This document shows positions 10,171 through 21,498 of a DNA stretch of 64,000 bases, piece after piece. The position numbers were made by a program, and so were the translations under genes. Source of the stretch: Evernia prunastri. Lineage: Eukaryota; Ascomycota; Lecanoromycetes; Lecanorales; Parmeliaceae. Where the stretch lies: the NCBI GenBank assembly GCA_003184365.1, contig NKYR01000005.1, forward strand, positions 310,001 through 374,000, given 5' to 3'. Each line of letters opens with the position of its first letter. The stretch's first letter is position 1. The notes under the pieces were generated by a model that saw only the letters and a program-made list of their open reading frames with translations, was not told the origin of the DNA and made no database searches.

Positions 10171-12964
10171 ATGTTGGGCCATCTTTTGGATAGCAGTCAT
10201 ACGATTTTCGGGCACCAGAGAGAAGAACAAGACGTGGGCTCCCGTTCAGAGCCAGCTTCCGTACCTACTGTACCCTCTTTTGGCACTTTACCGTCATTAA
10301 CATCGTTTGACACCTTGTCTTCGGTACCTTCCTTTGGGAATGAAGACTGGTGCCAACTCCAACTCAATGCATTTCCAGATGGGAGCACCACAGCTGCCAG
10401 CCCTGATACTCCCAGTTTTCCGGGGTTCTGGTGTGATTCGTCCGTGGTATGAGTCGGTAACGCCATGCATCGAGCAACTTGAAAGTGCTAACCTGCCGTC
10501 GCAGGGGACCGCGAGGTCTTATTCGATGACACCATCTTCTTCGACAAGTGTTAAGATACCCAGAGATAACTTGCATTTGCCCTTCAAGACACTATCACAA
10601 GTCCAGCCGGCCGAATCAAACCCCAAAGAGTGTGCAAGATTCATCCTTGAGGACCCCACGACGGCCAGATACAAGAAGGACAAAGCGATGAGATCTTGTA
10701 CTCCATGCTATATTAAAAGGTTGGAGGTATGCTGCCCTTCCGTCCTCTCGTGGAAATCATGTGCATAGAGTTTCGGGCAGTCATCAAGGTAGGATGACCC
10801 CACTAACGCCTGCTCGCTAGTGTTCTGGAACCGGAACGCCGAATCGCTGTAAACACTGCGCGGGCAAGACCAGCTATTGCAAGGGACCAATTGAAACCCC
10901 TCGATTACTTGATCTGGGTGAGTGCGATCGAATGTAGAGAGATCATCGCTAAGAAAAGCCTTAGATCGTTTTCACGCAGCGCTTGCTGCACTTCATGCAC
11001 ACTACTACGAATATGCGTATTTTCACCTTGAAAACGAAAGGTGCGGGCCTATGCAGGTAGACGTGGAACCGGAGCCTTCGTCCGAACAAGATATGGTGTC
11101 AGACAGACAGACAAATCGTCTTCAATTACCGGGGCTTGAAGGCGATTTCCGTTCCCTTTGGAAGTCTTCAACTATCGATGGCATTTTGGATACCGTTCTT
11201 CCTGCCGACGTACCGCTTTGCATAGCACCCAAACCTGGGCTGTATGATTTGACTTTATATGAGGTATGCTCTCCCTCACTACTTACTTTCCCCACGCTAA
11301 CTCGGACACGTCCTGCAGCGTCTTTGCCGACGTTTCTGCGCCTGCATATCATTGTTGCGTCGCCCAAACCAATGCACAATAGAGAAGATGCACAAGGGTG
11401 ACCACAGAGCTGTTCACATTATTGTTGGGTTCTTGGGTCAACTGAGCCAGACGGCATCCTCCATCTTTGCGGAGATCTTTGAGCACGTTCGAGGAGGTTG
11501 TTTCGGAAGTCGTGATAGACGAGGAACTCCAACGGTGGTGTTCATCTTGGCCGAGCATATGGGTTGTATGCACAGAGAGATTCGGCATTTCATGGACGTC
11601 ATTGGGCAATTCTCTGATCTAGTAAAACCTCCACGGCTCTGTGGACGAGCATAGCTGACCAGGATAGCAGCTCCCTCTGAGTGGGCTGTTTCCCAATGCA
11701 TACCAAAGTCTAGAGGAACTCGAGAATCTGGCTAGAGGACTTTGCCCTCGAGCTTTTGAATCGACGTACAAGTCACCCGTTTTGGATATCGCAGGAATCC
11801 ATCTCGTACCCCATTTCGAGCCTAGTCCCCATGATGATCCTGATGATCTACATGCTTTGTCGTAAGGAAGATCTTAACGTGATGCGAAGGATTAAAACGC
11901 TGATCTCCGCTTGTCCCAGTAGTCAACACACCTCTTTTTTGGAGGTCTTGCACAACACCACCTTCCGACACTACTCTACTAGCAATCAGCTTTATCCGAT
12001 CAGGGGTGCCGACCGTATCGCTGAGCCTTGGCAAAATGTAGATGTCGAATGTTCGAGCCTCCTTTTCGGACATGATTCGCAAGACGGTACCGGCAACGGC
12101 CAAGATATGATATTTGGTGACCATGTTCCCACTGGAGTCGTGAAGTCACAATTTGAAACGAACGCCATGTCCAATCCAGTCTGGCCTCTCGGACTCCACG
12201 ATTTCGCAGATACAGAATCTACCGTTGGTACGGATCACCATGCTGGGATCCTCAGCTTCATGGCCCATGATCAAAACTTTGCTTCGAAGCAGCACCTGAG
12301 CGAAATCCAGCAGACCGGCCATGCTTACTTACCGGGTACTATCCCCGCGGACGCCAACACGGGCGGTAGCATGTCACCATATTTATATGATGCAATGGCA
12401 TTTCCGCAAGCCCAATCGGATACCTTTCAACGATTGGAGACTGCAAACAACACTCCCTTGTTAGATGCTACGAAGCACGTTTGCGTGCTGTCCATCCCAA
12501 CTCCTACGGAAGTCCCAAAAAGAGTCAGCAAACGCAGGCTCATCAAGACTGTGTTCTCATCCAAGAAGCCATGCTTGAAACCATCGCGCCTCAACCACAG
12601 TGGTGATTCGAGTGCACCGACGATCGACTTGTCCTCAAAGCTTGCCATATGCACAGAGTGCGCAGCCAAGATAGCGATCACTAGTGGCACTATTTCTTCA
12701 AAGCAGCCTAGCGATGACTACCTAGCAGAACGACCACGAGCCGATCGGGTGCCGGTATGGGAGCCAGGGAGTAATAGGCGTACAAATATTGGCAACGCTG
12801 GCATTGCTAGAGATATAAACGTTTCAGACTCGGAGAGACGGCCTATGTCGTGGCCACATAGGAGTCCCTGGCGTAAATCCCTTGACATCTCTGTCGCGGT
12901 GCTTACCAAAGGATTTGAAAAGTTGATGACGGAACGAGGAGAATCAAGCCCGTCCGGTATTTAA
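10171..12964 (+). CDS. Zn2Cys6 (fungal zinc-cluster) transcription factor
   Basis: Putative DNA-binding regulator. Seven exons by splice signals: 10171-10446, 10505-10726, 10821-10917, 10965-11263, 11319-11621, 11671-11861, 11920-12964, about 810 aa; all phases agree. The zinc cluster lies at about residues 157-185 and is built by joining exons 2 and 3: CTPC-YIKRLE-C, eight residues, then CKHC-AGKTSY-C, i.e. CX2CX6CX8CX2CX6C. It is preceded by a long Ser/Thr/Pro-rich N-terminal extension. After it come a helical region (DRFHAALAALHAHYYEYAY) and a middle segment with HRAVHIIVGFLGQLSQTAS, loosely like AflR-type regulators. The C-terminal third has basic clusters (KRVSKRRLIKT). The third acceptor could be 10958 instead of 10964 (two extra codons). 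No biosynthetic genes lie nearby, so the target is unknown. Confidence 0.75.
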
Positions 12965-13891
12965 CCTGGACCGCGACACAGTTCTATCTATTCAATTCCA
13001 TCATATTCATAACGTCAGGGAGCGTTATGAAGCACTTCAAGCGAGCATTTTCCTCGTACGATTTGATTTTGGCGAGGTGTAAAGAAATCTCGGGCAAGAC
13101 TATTGTAATTTGGGTACCCCATACTAGGACATCGTTTCCCTTTGACTTAGTCTGTCCATTAGGTCTTTTAGAATTGTCTTCCTACATACTGTCTGTATTT
13201 CAATAAGTCGTTGGGTCTTCCCTGAAGCCGATACAGCAACGATGTGGACGAGTCGTTTTGGTCATGGTGGTCAAAGTGTTTCCCTGGAACGCTTTCTCGT
13301 TTAAAGCGCTGGTCTTGTCAATGACTCTGTCCTAATACTACCTACTGCAGTGGAGGAAATCTGTGATTGGCTGCCAGAATTTTGCGCGCTGCAATTGTAG
13401 AGCTCTCCCACATTAGGGCTAGAAGGGCAATTTTTGATACTGCAGCACTAGGTAAGGAAAGTATAGTCAGAGGATAAAGGTCAAGAAGGCTTTTTAGGTA
13501 GATGACCATACTTTGACAGGAAAATGTTCCGCGTCACTCGTCGATGGACTCTCTGTCATAAGGTCTATTGAAGGTTGTTTCTCGGTGGAGATTGTGAATA
13601 AATATTTGATTTTTAGAGCCCCTTGTCAAAACCGCCAAACTCGTTTGATGCTCATGCGGAAGACTGGACTTGAATCGGGTAGGAATACGGCTGAGTAGAG
13701 CAGATTCGTATGCAAAGAGTACAAGGTGATAATTTCTATGCGTGGATAGATCCAGAATGAGTAGAATGGGGAACTGGTACGGCCTATTCCACCGTGACAA
13801 ATGTTATAAGAAAGAGTCGCCCTCAAAACAGAATAGCTGTATTTGATCGGGGAAGGTAGGCCAACGAAAAAGGAATCCAGTCTTGTTTGTA
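12965..13891. other. Intergenic between convergent genes
   Basis: Presumed 3' regions of the zinc-cluster gene (+) and the mitochondrial membrane protein gene (-). No supported coding sequence. Confidence 0.6.
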
Positions 13892-14880
13892 TCAGTGGTT
13901 AGGCCTTGACTGATTTTTTGTGGCAGCATCAAGCTCTGCCTTCTCCTCCTGGAGCTCTTGTTGCGCTTTCAGAGCCTTCTCTACCTGCCAGACGGCACGC
14001 TCAACCTCGACCGCCAGCTCTGGGACATCAAGACACTCGGCAAAGAGCTGGCCGCTGGATTTCGACAGCAACATCCTCTCCTGCAGTCCATCCTGGACAG
14101 ATTTGGTGCTGGATCCAGAGCGAATACTGTCCATTTCTTTATCGAGAGTTTCAATGGACATGTTCAGTGCGGCCTCCATGTATGCCGTCCGTAGAACCCC
14201 GTAAGGAGATAGTTCGATAATCTTGTTATCAAGTAGGAATCCTAAATGCTTTGACCCATCCCGTGCTTTGTGAATTTAGCCACCATAAACAGACTCATTG
14301 AATTGTTTGTACTGACCTCGCCAGTGGGACCACGCACGAAAGCAAAGGTAGAAGAAGGGCAGGTTCGGTACTCTATACATCAGATTTTGTTAGATATGTA
14401 CATCTATTCGAAACGGGCGTCGAAACAGAAGACCACTCACACTGGAAGCAACGCTACAGGGGCTGAGATTGGCATCCCAGCAATACTCGCCCAGAACCAT
14501 TTCGTGTGAAAGCCTTGTCTCTCACTACTTCCAAGCTCTTGTAAAGCATTATGAACCTCACGGCGGTCCATCAATGCCTCCGGATATTCTAGGCGAACTT
14601 CCTCTTTGCCCTCGATCTCATCCTGTTTCCGCCTCGCGCTTAACGGCGGTATGCTCTTCAATCCCCATTCCGCATACGGCAGACGTTGAAACAATTTGTT
14701 GCCATATGACGTAACCTTCTTTTGCCAGCCGGACTCTTTCTTCTCCCAATTGAACCAGAGGTTGGCGCCTTTCGTAGCAGCTCTATCCAAAAACGTGGTC
14801 TTTTCAGAGGGCCGGACGTTCAGCCGCTGACAGTAGATGAGGCTTTGTCTTGTCGATATTGGCAAAAGAAAGAGGCGCAT
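13892..14880 (-). CDS. Mitochondrial K+/H+ exchange-related protein (Mit_KHE1 family)
   Basis: Family members are inner mitochondrial membrane proteins implicated in K+/H+ exchange and organelle volume control (yeast YDL183C group). Three exons: 14880-14441, 14373-14318, 14241-13892, about 281 aa. The middle exon is only 56 nt and supplies the signature VPNLPFFYLCFRAWSHWR. The second acceptor must be the TTAG at 14242-14245, since the nearer AAG puts a stop in frame. The N-terminus is basic and Ser/Arg-rich, as in mitochondrial targeting sequences. Helix KWFWASIAGMPISAPVALLP plus the FFYLCF segment form the membrane core. The C-terminus is a coiled coil (QVEKALKAQQELQEEKAEL). Confidence 0.82.
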
Positions 14881-15232
14881 TGCAAGCTATGGCAGAAGTC
14901 CTTGAAGACTGCGCTGCAAAGAATGACCGGCGTGTTGGAGACGCGCCGCAGGTTTACATAAATTATTCGCTAAAATTTCCACTCCACCGTACTCTATCTC
15001 CCATCCAACGTCACTCTAGGCTTTCGCTGTACCAGTTGTTTGCTTCTTGTCTAGTCTTTTTTCTATTCTTACTGTACTCTTAGCTTTGTGATGACGACGT
15101 GTGTTTGTCATGATGCACAGATAACATTCAGAGACTTCAGCCAATGGCTCTAGGTTTAACGAAGCCTTGCTCATCTTTGCTGCCTCCGTCCGTAAGCAAG
15201 CTCAGCTTGCTCGACCTGTTCTAGCGAGATCA

Positions 15233-16544
15233 ATGGTTTTCGGAGAGGGTTCTTTTAGGTCGCGGGCTGCGAGCTTGCTACGCCCTTCCATCCCTTTTAC
15301 TACTCAATCCCTTGGCCAAGGCGCAAACCAAGAGAAGGGGCCCGGCCTCGCCTCGAATACCCATACAGAGTCCCCTTTAGACGAAAAGACCTTAGCTGGA
15401 GAGGGGGCAAACGGCCAAGAAGACCCGCGCGTTCTTTCTTCGAGTGAAAAGACGTATCACTCGTCTGGCATCAATGTTGTGGCTAATGATAGGGCCGCTC
15501 AGAGGATTGTCAGGACAATTCCGAGTGAGTGTTCCAATGGCTTTCTCTAACCACATCAACGATATCTGCTCTGATGTATCCCTTTTGAGGTCTACTGACC
15601 GGTTTCCTAATCCAGGTTGGGTACATACACTCGATGAAGGGGATGAAGATTTGCTCGCAGCAGTACACCCTTTACCTCACACACCAGCCGGTGCTCTGAT
15701 AGCCCAACATAACAGCACCCCGACCGCTGCTCACAGTCAACAGCCAGCCCCGTCCCGAGGCCGTTTCTACGATCGTGAGCGGGAGTGGAATTCCCTCAAT
15801 GGGGATGCATTACGAGAGTCGGGGTCACGGTGGAAGGCATTCGCTAGTTCTTCTGCATATCCAACTACTTCAGCAGAGGGCGGAGAGATTGTTACGGAAG
15901 AATGGATGCAGCAGAACGGTCCAGACTATTCACGACCCTGGCTCGCTGGTGCTTCCGACAGAGATCCTGAAAAGGATCCGGCAGGCTTGTACAGATTCAG
16001 GGCAAAGAGAAGAGCATGGTACATTAGAGCTCAGCGAACGGTTCTGCGAAATCCTATTGTACCAATGGTCATCCGAATGAACGTATGGTCCTTCTCAGCG
16101 GTCGCCCTGGCTCTCGCATGTTCAATCCATCACACTACAGACAGAAGAAACGACGCCAAGTCGACCCCATCTACGAACATGGCAATTGTAGTGGACGCGG
16201 TTGCCCTGGTTTACCTTCTCTACATCACCTACGATGAATATTCTGGAAAACCACTTGGCTTACGGCCCGCGAAAGCCAAGATGCGGCTCATCTTCCTCGA
16301 CCTTTTCTTCATTGTATTTGATTCTGCAAATCTGAGCCTGGCTTTTGAAGCTATTGAGGGTGGTTGCGCGAGTGCCGTTTGCTCTCTGCAGAAGACCTTG
16401 GCGTCAGTCCTCTTGATTGCACTAATTGCGTGGCTTCTTACCTTTTCAATAAGTGTCATGAGGTGAGCACTGTGGAATATTCTTATTTGCTAATGTATTT
16501 GCTGACAGTAAAGCAGGCTTGTGGAGCGGGTCACTACGAGATGA
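15233..16544 (+). CDS. SRF1: SRF1-like regulator of phospholipase D
   Basis: Integral membrane protein resembling yeast Srf1, which supports Spo14 phospholipase D activity. Three exons: 15233-15524, 15616-16462, 16517-16544, about 388 aa. The first join gives RTIPSWVHTLDEGDEDL. The last exon is 28 nt and adds RLVERVTTR; using the earlier CAG at 16507-16509 would give a different tail, but the chosen one fits the family better. The N-terminal half is polar and low-complexity. The conserved part starts at RRAWYIRAQRTVLRNPIVP and holds about four membrane helices, including MAIVVDAVALVYLLYITYDEY and the motif KPLGLRPAKAKMRLI. The start is the first in-frame ATG; upstream codons are TTG-initiated only. 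Confidence 0.75.
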
Positions 16545-16808
16545 GCCAAATCAGGATGAAGCGGTGCATTTCTGGGCTGCTTTCTCCTTTATCGCTTGGG
16601 GTGGTACAAATGAATAACGGATGTCGCATTGTCCACCGCGTCCACGAAAAGCTCTCGAGAGTACAGAAATCGAGTTGGTTTTAGAAATTTTGTGCCACAC
16701 CTGAGCATGGTATTTTCGACTTGCTGATGACGTAGTTCACGGCTGTTAACTAAATTCCGCTTCGAGGCGCGTTGCGACCTTTTGCATCCTCTTCGTTTCG
16801 ACGCCTAC

Positions 16809-17396
16809 ATGCGCCTGTCTTCTGCCTTTATGAAACCTTTATCGATGATGATTACAAGCGAATCGCCTCTCACGGCTCTTAAAGACCTTCACGTATCCTC
16901 TTATCAGATTCCTGCTTTCGGCCTCATACCTAATACCTCCATTCAGAAGAAGCCGCTCCTCATCTACCACTCTGCCTTCCATTCGAGTGCTTCTGCCTCT
17001 GAAATTGAAAGTCATCTTTCGCGCGTTGGGGTCGTGAGCCCTCAGTGGCGGTACACCATGTACAGTCAATCTCATTTCCATTCTACGGCGCATGAGGTGC
17101 TTTGTGTTGCGTCGGGCAAAGCTAGGCTGTGCTTTGGAGGAGAAGAGAATCCAAACAGGGTGGAACGAGAGCTGGAGAAGGGAGATGTCATAGTTGTGCC
17201 GGCAGGGGTGGCACATCGCTTGCTGAAAGATATTGATGGAGGCTTCAACATGGTCGGGAGCTACCCGATAGGCAAGAGCTGGGACATGTGCTATGGAAGA
17301 AAAGGAGAAGAGGAGAGTATTAAGAGGATCGGAAGTTTAGGATGGTTCTCTAGCGATCCTATATATGGAGACGAAGGCCCTTCTCTTCAGGTGTGA
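16809..17396 (+). CDS. Cupin-domain protein
   Basis: Single-exon protein of about 195 aa, similar in layout to small stand-alone cupins (YjlB-like). Metal-binding signature: HFHSTAHEVL followed by the beta-turn and EKGDVIVVPAGVAHRLLKD, giving the two conserved cupin motifs with His ligands in each. The substrate is unknown. The start at 16809 is the first ATG in frame; later ATGs (for example 16830, 16842 and 16845) would only trim the non-conserved N-terminus. It ends in GYGDEGPS-type polar sequence, with no signal peptide. Confidence 0.78.
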   Translation: MRLSSAFMKPLSMMITSESPLTALKDLHVSSYQIPAFGLIPNTSIQKKPLLIYHSAFHSSASASEIESHLSRVGVVSPQWRYTMYSQSHFHSTAHEVLCVASGKARLCFGGEENPNRVERELEKGDVIVVPAGVAHRLLKDIDGGFNMVGSYPIGKSWDMCYGRKGEEESIKRIGSLGWFSSDPIYGDEGPSLQV

Positions 17397-18464
17397 GGGC
17401 CTGAATCATGACCAGGGCAGCTATGGCTAATCTGCTGGCGGCAACGATTGATGATCGTGCCCATGGAAAAGGCAAAGACCATTGGACCATCACACTTTGA
17501 CTTGGGAAATTTTGAGGTTATAAATGCGGGCGGATTTGTTTGAAGAAGTTGAGAAATTAGTGGTGGAGCATGGCGATGGTTGTCAATTGTGATTGGTAGG
17601 ATAATCCGAAGCAATCAAGTCCGAAGTACCGCGCGCAATACTATGTATAGCCTGGTTGAAAGCACAGCCTGTTATTATCCAGTATCTTAGTGATGTAGTA
17701 TGTACCTACTGACCCTACAAAGGTCCGAACAATTCCAGGAACTTTTTTTGAGTCCTTTGACAGCGCCAAGCACGGGTTAATCTGTAAATTGCCGTCTGCG
17801 CTTACCTCTTAAGTATGGGCGCGAATGCTTTTGGCTTTGGCTCCTACCTTACATACTCAAAAATCCTTGGCACAGAATGACTGCTCTAACTCTATACCAT
17901 GACACCCTCCAATAAAGCAACAACACCATCTTCATCTTCATTTTCTCCTTCTACTTCCTCTTTTTCTCAAGTCACTCTCCTCACATTTCCCAACTGACCT
18001 CACAAAAAACGGTCAAAGCTGTTCCTTTCTTCTAGAAGCCTGATCGACACGAGTATGAGAAGTGCTGTGAGCCTGCTGCATCTGTGACAAAGACCTTTTC
18101 AACACGCCTTTTGTTCGCGTGTCTGCGCAACAATCACCTCACTTGACCCAAACCTTGTTATTTAACACATTCCCACTTCGACGTCACTCTTCTTGGTCAC
18201 CTAGTTCCAACCACCACACGCACATCCGACTCCAAGAATCCACCCTCAACCTTCCTCCTACGATCCGAGCCCAAACCCACCTTGACACATACGGCTTGGA
18301 CATCACTCTCGCGGTTTAGATATCTGAAAACCGCAAGGCTTTCCGAGTTGCACATCCACCTTCCCTCCTCCTGGTACGCCTCGCGTCAACGTCAGCTACC
18401 TTCTTCAGTCACACCTCGCGGTTAGCATCGCATACCTGGAACAACCTTGACAATCTCTACCAAG
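17397..18464. other. Intergenic and cullin-1 promoter/5' leader
   Basis: About 1 kb with no supported gene. From about 17900 to the cullin ATG (18465) the plus strand is rich in pyrimidines with many CTTC/TCCT runs, typical of the promoter or leader of highly expressed fungal genes. Confidence 0.5.
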
Positions 18465-20984
18465 ATGCCCATCACCATGCCTCCGGCTCCTAACAAGGAC
18501 GACCTTGCGGCAACATGGAACTTCTTGCAGGTCGGAGTTGAGAAGATCATGACAAACTTAAAAGATGGCGTGGACATGGCAACAGTTAGTGACTATCTTA
18601 CTTTTTATGAAAGTCTTCGCTAACCCATTGCTGTAGTATATGGGCATCTATACGTAAGTTCAATCAGAGCTGTTTACGTTTGGTCCTCGCTGACAGAAAT
18701 GTAGAGCTGTTCACAACTTCTGTACATCACAGAAAGCAGTAGCTTCGGGTGGAGGGATCATTGGTGGAAACGCCCACCGTGGAGGTGAGTTCTCTTTTGC
18801 TTTTCTAGTGTGTTGGTCGCAACATTTACTAAACTAGCATGCCAGCTCACCTGCTTGGAGAGGACCTCTATAAGAATCTTAAGGAGTATCTGAAAGGTCA
18901 TCTTGAGGACCTGCACGAGAAGTCTAAGGGTCACATCGACGAAGCCTTACTGACTTATTACATTCGAGAATGGGATCGGTATACAACAGCCGCAAAATAT
19001 ACAAACCATCTCTTCCGCTACTTGAACCGACACTGGGTCAAGAGAGAGATCGACGAGGGGAAGAAGGATGTTTTCGACGTGTACACACTGCACCTTGTGC
19101 AATGGCGGGAGGTTCTTTTCGAAAAGGTCAACAAAAACGTCATGGCCGCTGTGTTGAAGATGGTAGAGAAGCAGCGAAACGGCGAGACCATCGAGCAAAG
19201 CCAGATCAAGAGCATCGTGGATTCTTTTGTCTCTCTGGGCCTGGATGAAACGGATAGCACAAAGTCGACTCTTGATGTTTACCGATTTCACTTTGAAAAG
19301 CCCTTCATAGATGCCACAACAAAGTACTACGAAAATGAGTCGAACCAATTCGTTGCCGAAAATTCTGTAATCGATTACATGAAGAAGGCCGAAACCCGTT
19401 TGGACGAGGAGAAGAGTCGTGTAGGATTGTATCTTCATCAGGACATCATGAACCCGCTCATGAAAGCTTGCCTGGGTGTCCTGGTCACAGGTCACTCTTC
19501 TCTTCTAAGAGACGAGTTCCAAGTGCTTCTTGACACTGATAGGCAGGATGACTTAGCAAGGATGTATCGATTGCTGGCACGCATTATCGATGGCTTGGAA
19601 CCACTAAGGACAAAATTTGAAGCTCATGTTAGGAAGTCAGGACTTGCTGCAGTCGAGAAAGTTGCTACCGAAGGAGACAACATGGAGCCAAAAACCTACG
19701 TCGATGCACTACTGGAGGTACACACACAGTATCAGAAGCTTGTGGACGATGCGTTTACTGGCGAATCTGAGTTTGTAAGATCTCTCGACAACGCCTGCAA
19801 GGAGTTCGTGAACCGCAACAAGGTCTGCAAAACTGGGTCGTCGCGGTCGCCAGAGCTGTTGGCCAAGTATACGGATGCGTTGCTGAAGAAGAGCGCCAAG
19901 AGCGCCGAGGAAGCTGACCTTGAGGCATCTCTGATCCAGATCATGACCGTCTTCAAGTACATCGAGGACAAAGATGTTTTTCAGAAATTCTACTCCCGGA
20001 TGCTGGCGAAGCGATTAGTTCATTCAAGCTCCGCATCAGAAGACGCGGAGACGAGCATGATCGGCAAGCTGAAAGAAGCCTGCGGTTACGAGTACACCAA
20101 CAAGCTTCAACGCATGTTCCAGGACATCCAGATCTCAACCGATCTCAACAGCTCGTTCAAGGAGTATCAAGCGAGGTTACTGGACGAGGATGGATTGAAA
20201 AAAGCTGTTGACCCGTCTTATCAGGTTCTTGGAACAGGGTTTTGGCCCCTCTCACCTCCTAATACCAATTTCATTCCTCCGCAAGAGATTGTCGACACTT
20301 ACACACGATTTCAAAATTTCTATTTTGACAAGCACAGCGGGCGCAAGCTCACTTGGCTTTGGCAATTATGCAAGGGCGAGATGAAAGCCAACTACGTCAA
20401 GAATACCAAGATTCCATACACCTTCTGCGTATCTACATATCAAATGGCCATCCTACTGCTGTTCAACGACTCTGATACGGTAACGTATGAGGACGCTCAG
20501 AAAGGGACGGCATTGTCAGCAGAATGGCTGGATCCTTCCCTCGGTATCTTTGTCAAGGCCAAGGTCTTGATCCCGTCTCCTGAGAACGCGAAGGCGGAAC
20601 CCGGCACGTCATATACGTTGAATCACAACTTCAAGCACAAGAAAGTCAAGGTCAACCTCAATATTGTTGTCAAATCGGACGCAAAGCAGGAAGTTGAGGA
20701 GACGCACAAGACCATCGAGGAGGATAGGAAGTTGCTCATGCAGGTATGTGCCGCCCTCTTTTCCATTGTGCAAACTGTCGCTAACTTTGAATTAGTCTGC
20801 GATTGTGCGTATCATGAAGTCCCGGAAGCACATGAAGCACGTCGTGCTCGTTCAAGAGACTATATCCCAAATCAAATCCCGCTTCACGCCCAAGGTCCAA
20901 GATATCAAAAAGTCAATCGATCAGCTCATCGAGAAGGAGTACTTGGAGCGACTGGAGAATGAGGAGCTGGGCTACCTAGCTTGA
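18465..20984 (+). CDS. CUL1: Cullin-1 (CUL1/CulA/Cdc53), SCF ubiquitin ligase scaffold
   Basis: Scaffold of SCF E3 ligases: the N-terminus binds Skp1/F-box proteins and the C-terminus binds Rbx1 and accepts Nedd8. Five exons: 18465-18584, 18637-18653 (17 nt), 18705-18784, 18846-20743, 20796-20984, giving 767 aa, the expected length. The start ATG follows CAAG and precedes the cullin N-terminal helices (LAATWNFLQVGVEKIM). The central cullin-homology domain contains MTVFKYIEDKDVFQKFYSRM. The neddylation motif IVRIMKSRK lies in the last exon with the acceptor Lys at about residue 713, and the protein ends in the conserved EYLERLENEELGYLA. The three small 5' exons are missed if only long ORFs are read. 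Confidence 0.96.
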
Positions 20985-21498
20985 TTGTGGTAAAGGATAA
21001 TGAAAATGATTATCTAGCGCTTGGCATTTCTAAGGCATGGCGGTAAGACTGATGCATTATTGGCTGTGACAAAATGGAGAAAAGAATCGGGGATGTGAAA
21101 CATCAAAGGACTTCTTGCATTCAGTAAGGGATACCAGGCGCAGTCGAAGAGGGCTACGCCAGCCAGGAATGCCTATTGCGTGAGTTTACATATACCGCTT
21201 AGGGGTGGTAGCTGGCATTGTCCAGATTTCACGACATCATGCCGCATCGGATAAATGAATACCTTTTCAGCTTTCGCTGCACCAGCCCACTTATCAATCA
21301 AAATTACTCACCAGAACTTGTTGTCGGGCACTGAATAGACATGGTTTGTCCCAAGGGGGGGCTCCCTTTGCATCATTCATTTGTCTCTAATTCTCCCCTC
21401 CCCCACGTCTTCTCAGACTTGCAGTATACTTGCTTGCAATTTTGGATTTATAGTCGTTGATCTTAATCCTATCAGGAATACAAAGGAAGTATCTTCTT
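20985..21498. other. Intergenic between convergent CUL1 and AVL9
   Basis: Convergent 3' regions. No supported gene. Confidence 0.6.

Noticed and set aside
18947..19495. 182-codon open frame antisense to cullin-1
   Set aside because: Shadow of the conserved cullin reading frame.
10171..20984. Secondary-metabolite cluster around the zinc-cluster regulator
   Set aside because: The neighbours are a mitochondrial membrane protein, an SRF1-like protein, a cupin and cullin-1; no backbone synthase, P450 set or dedicated transporter.
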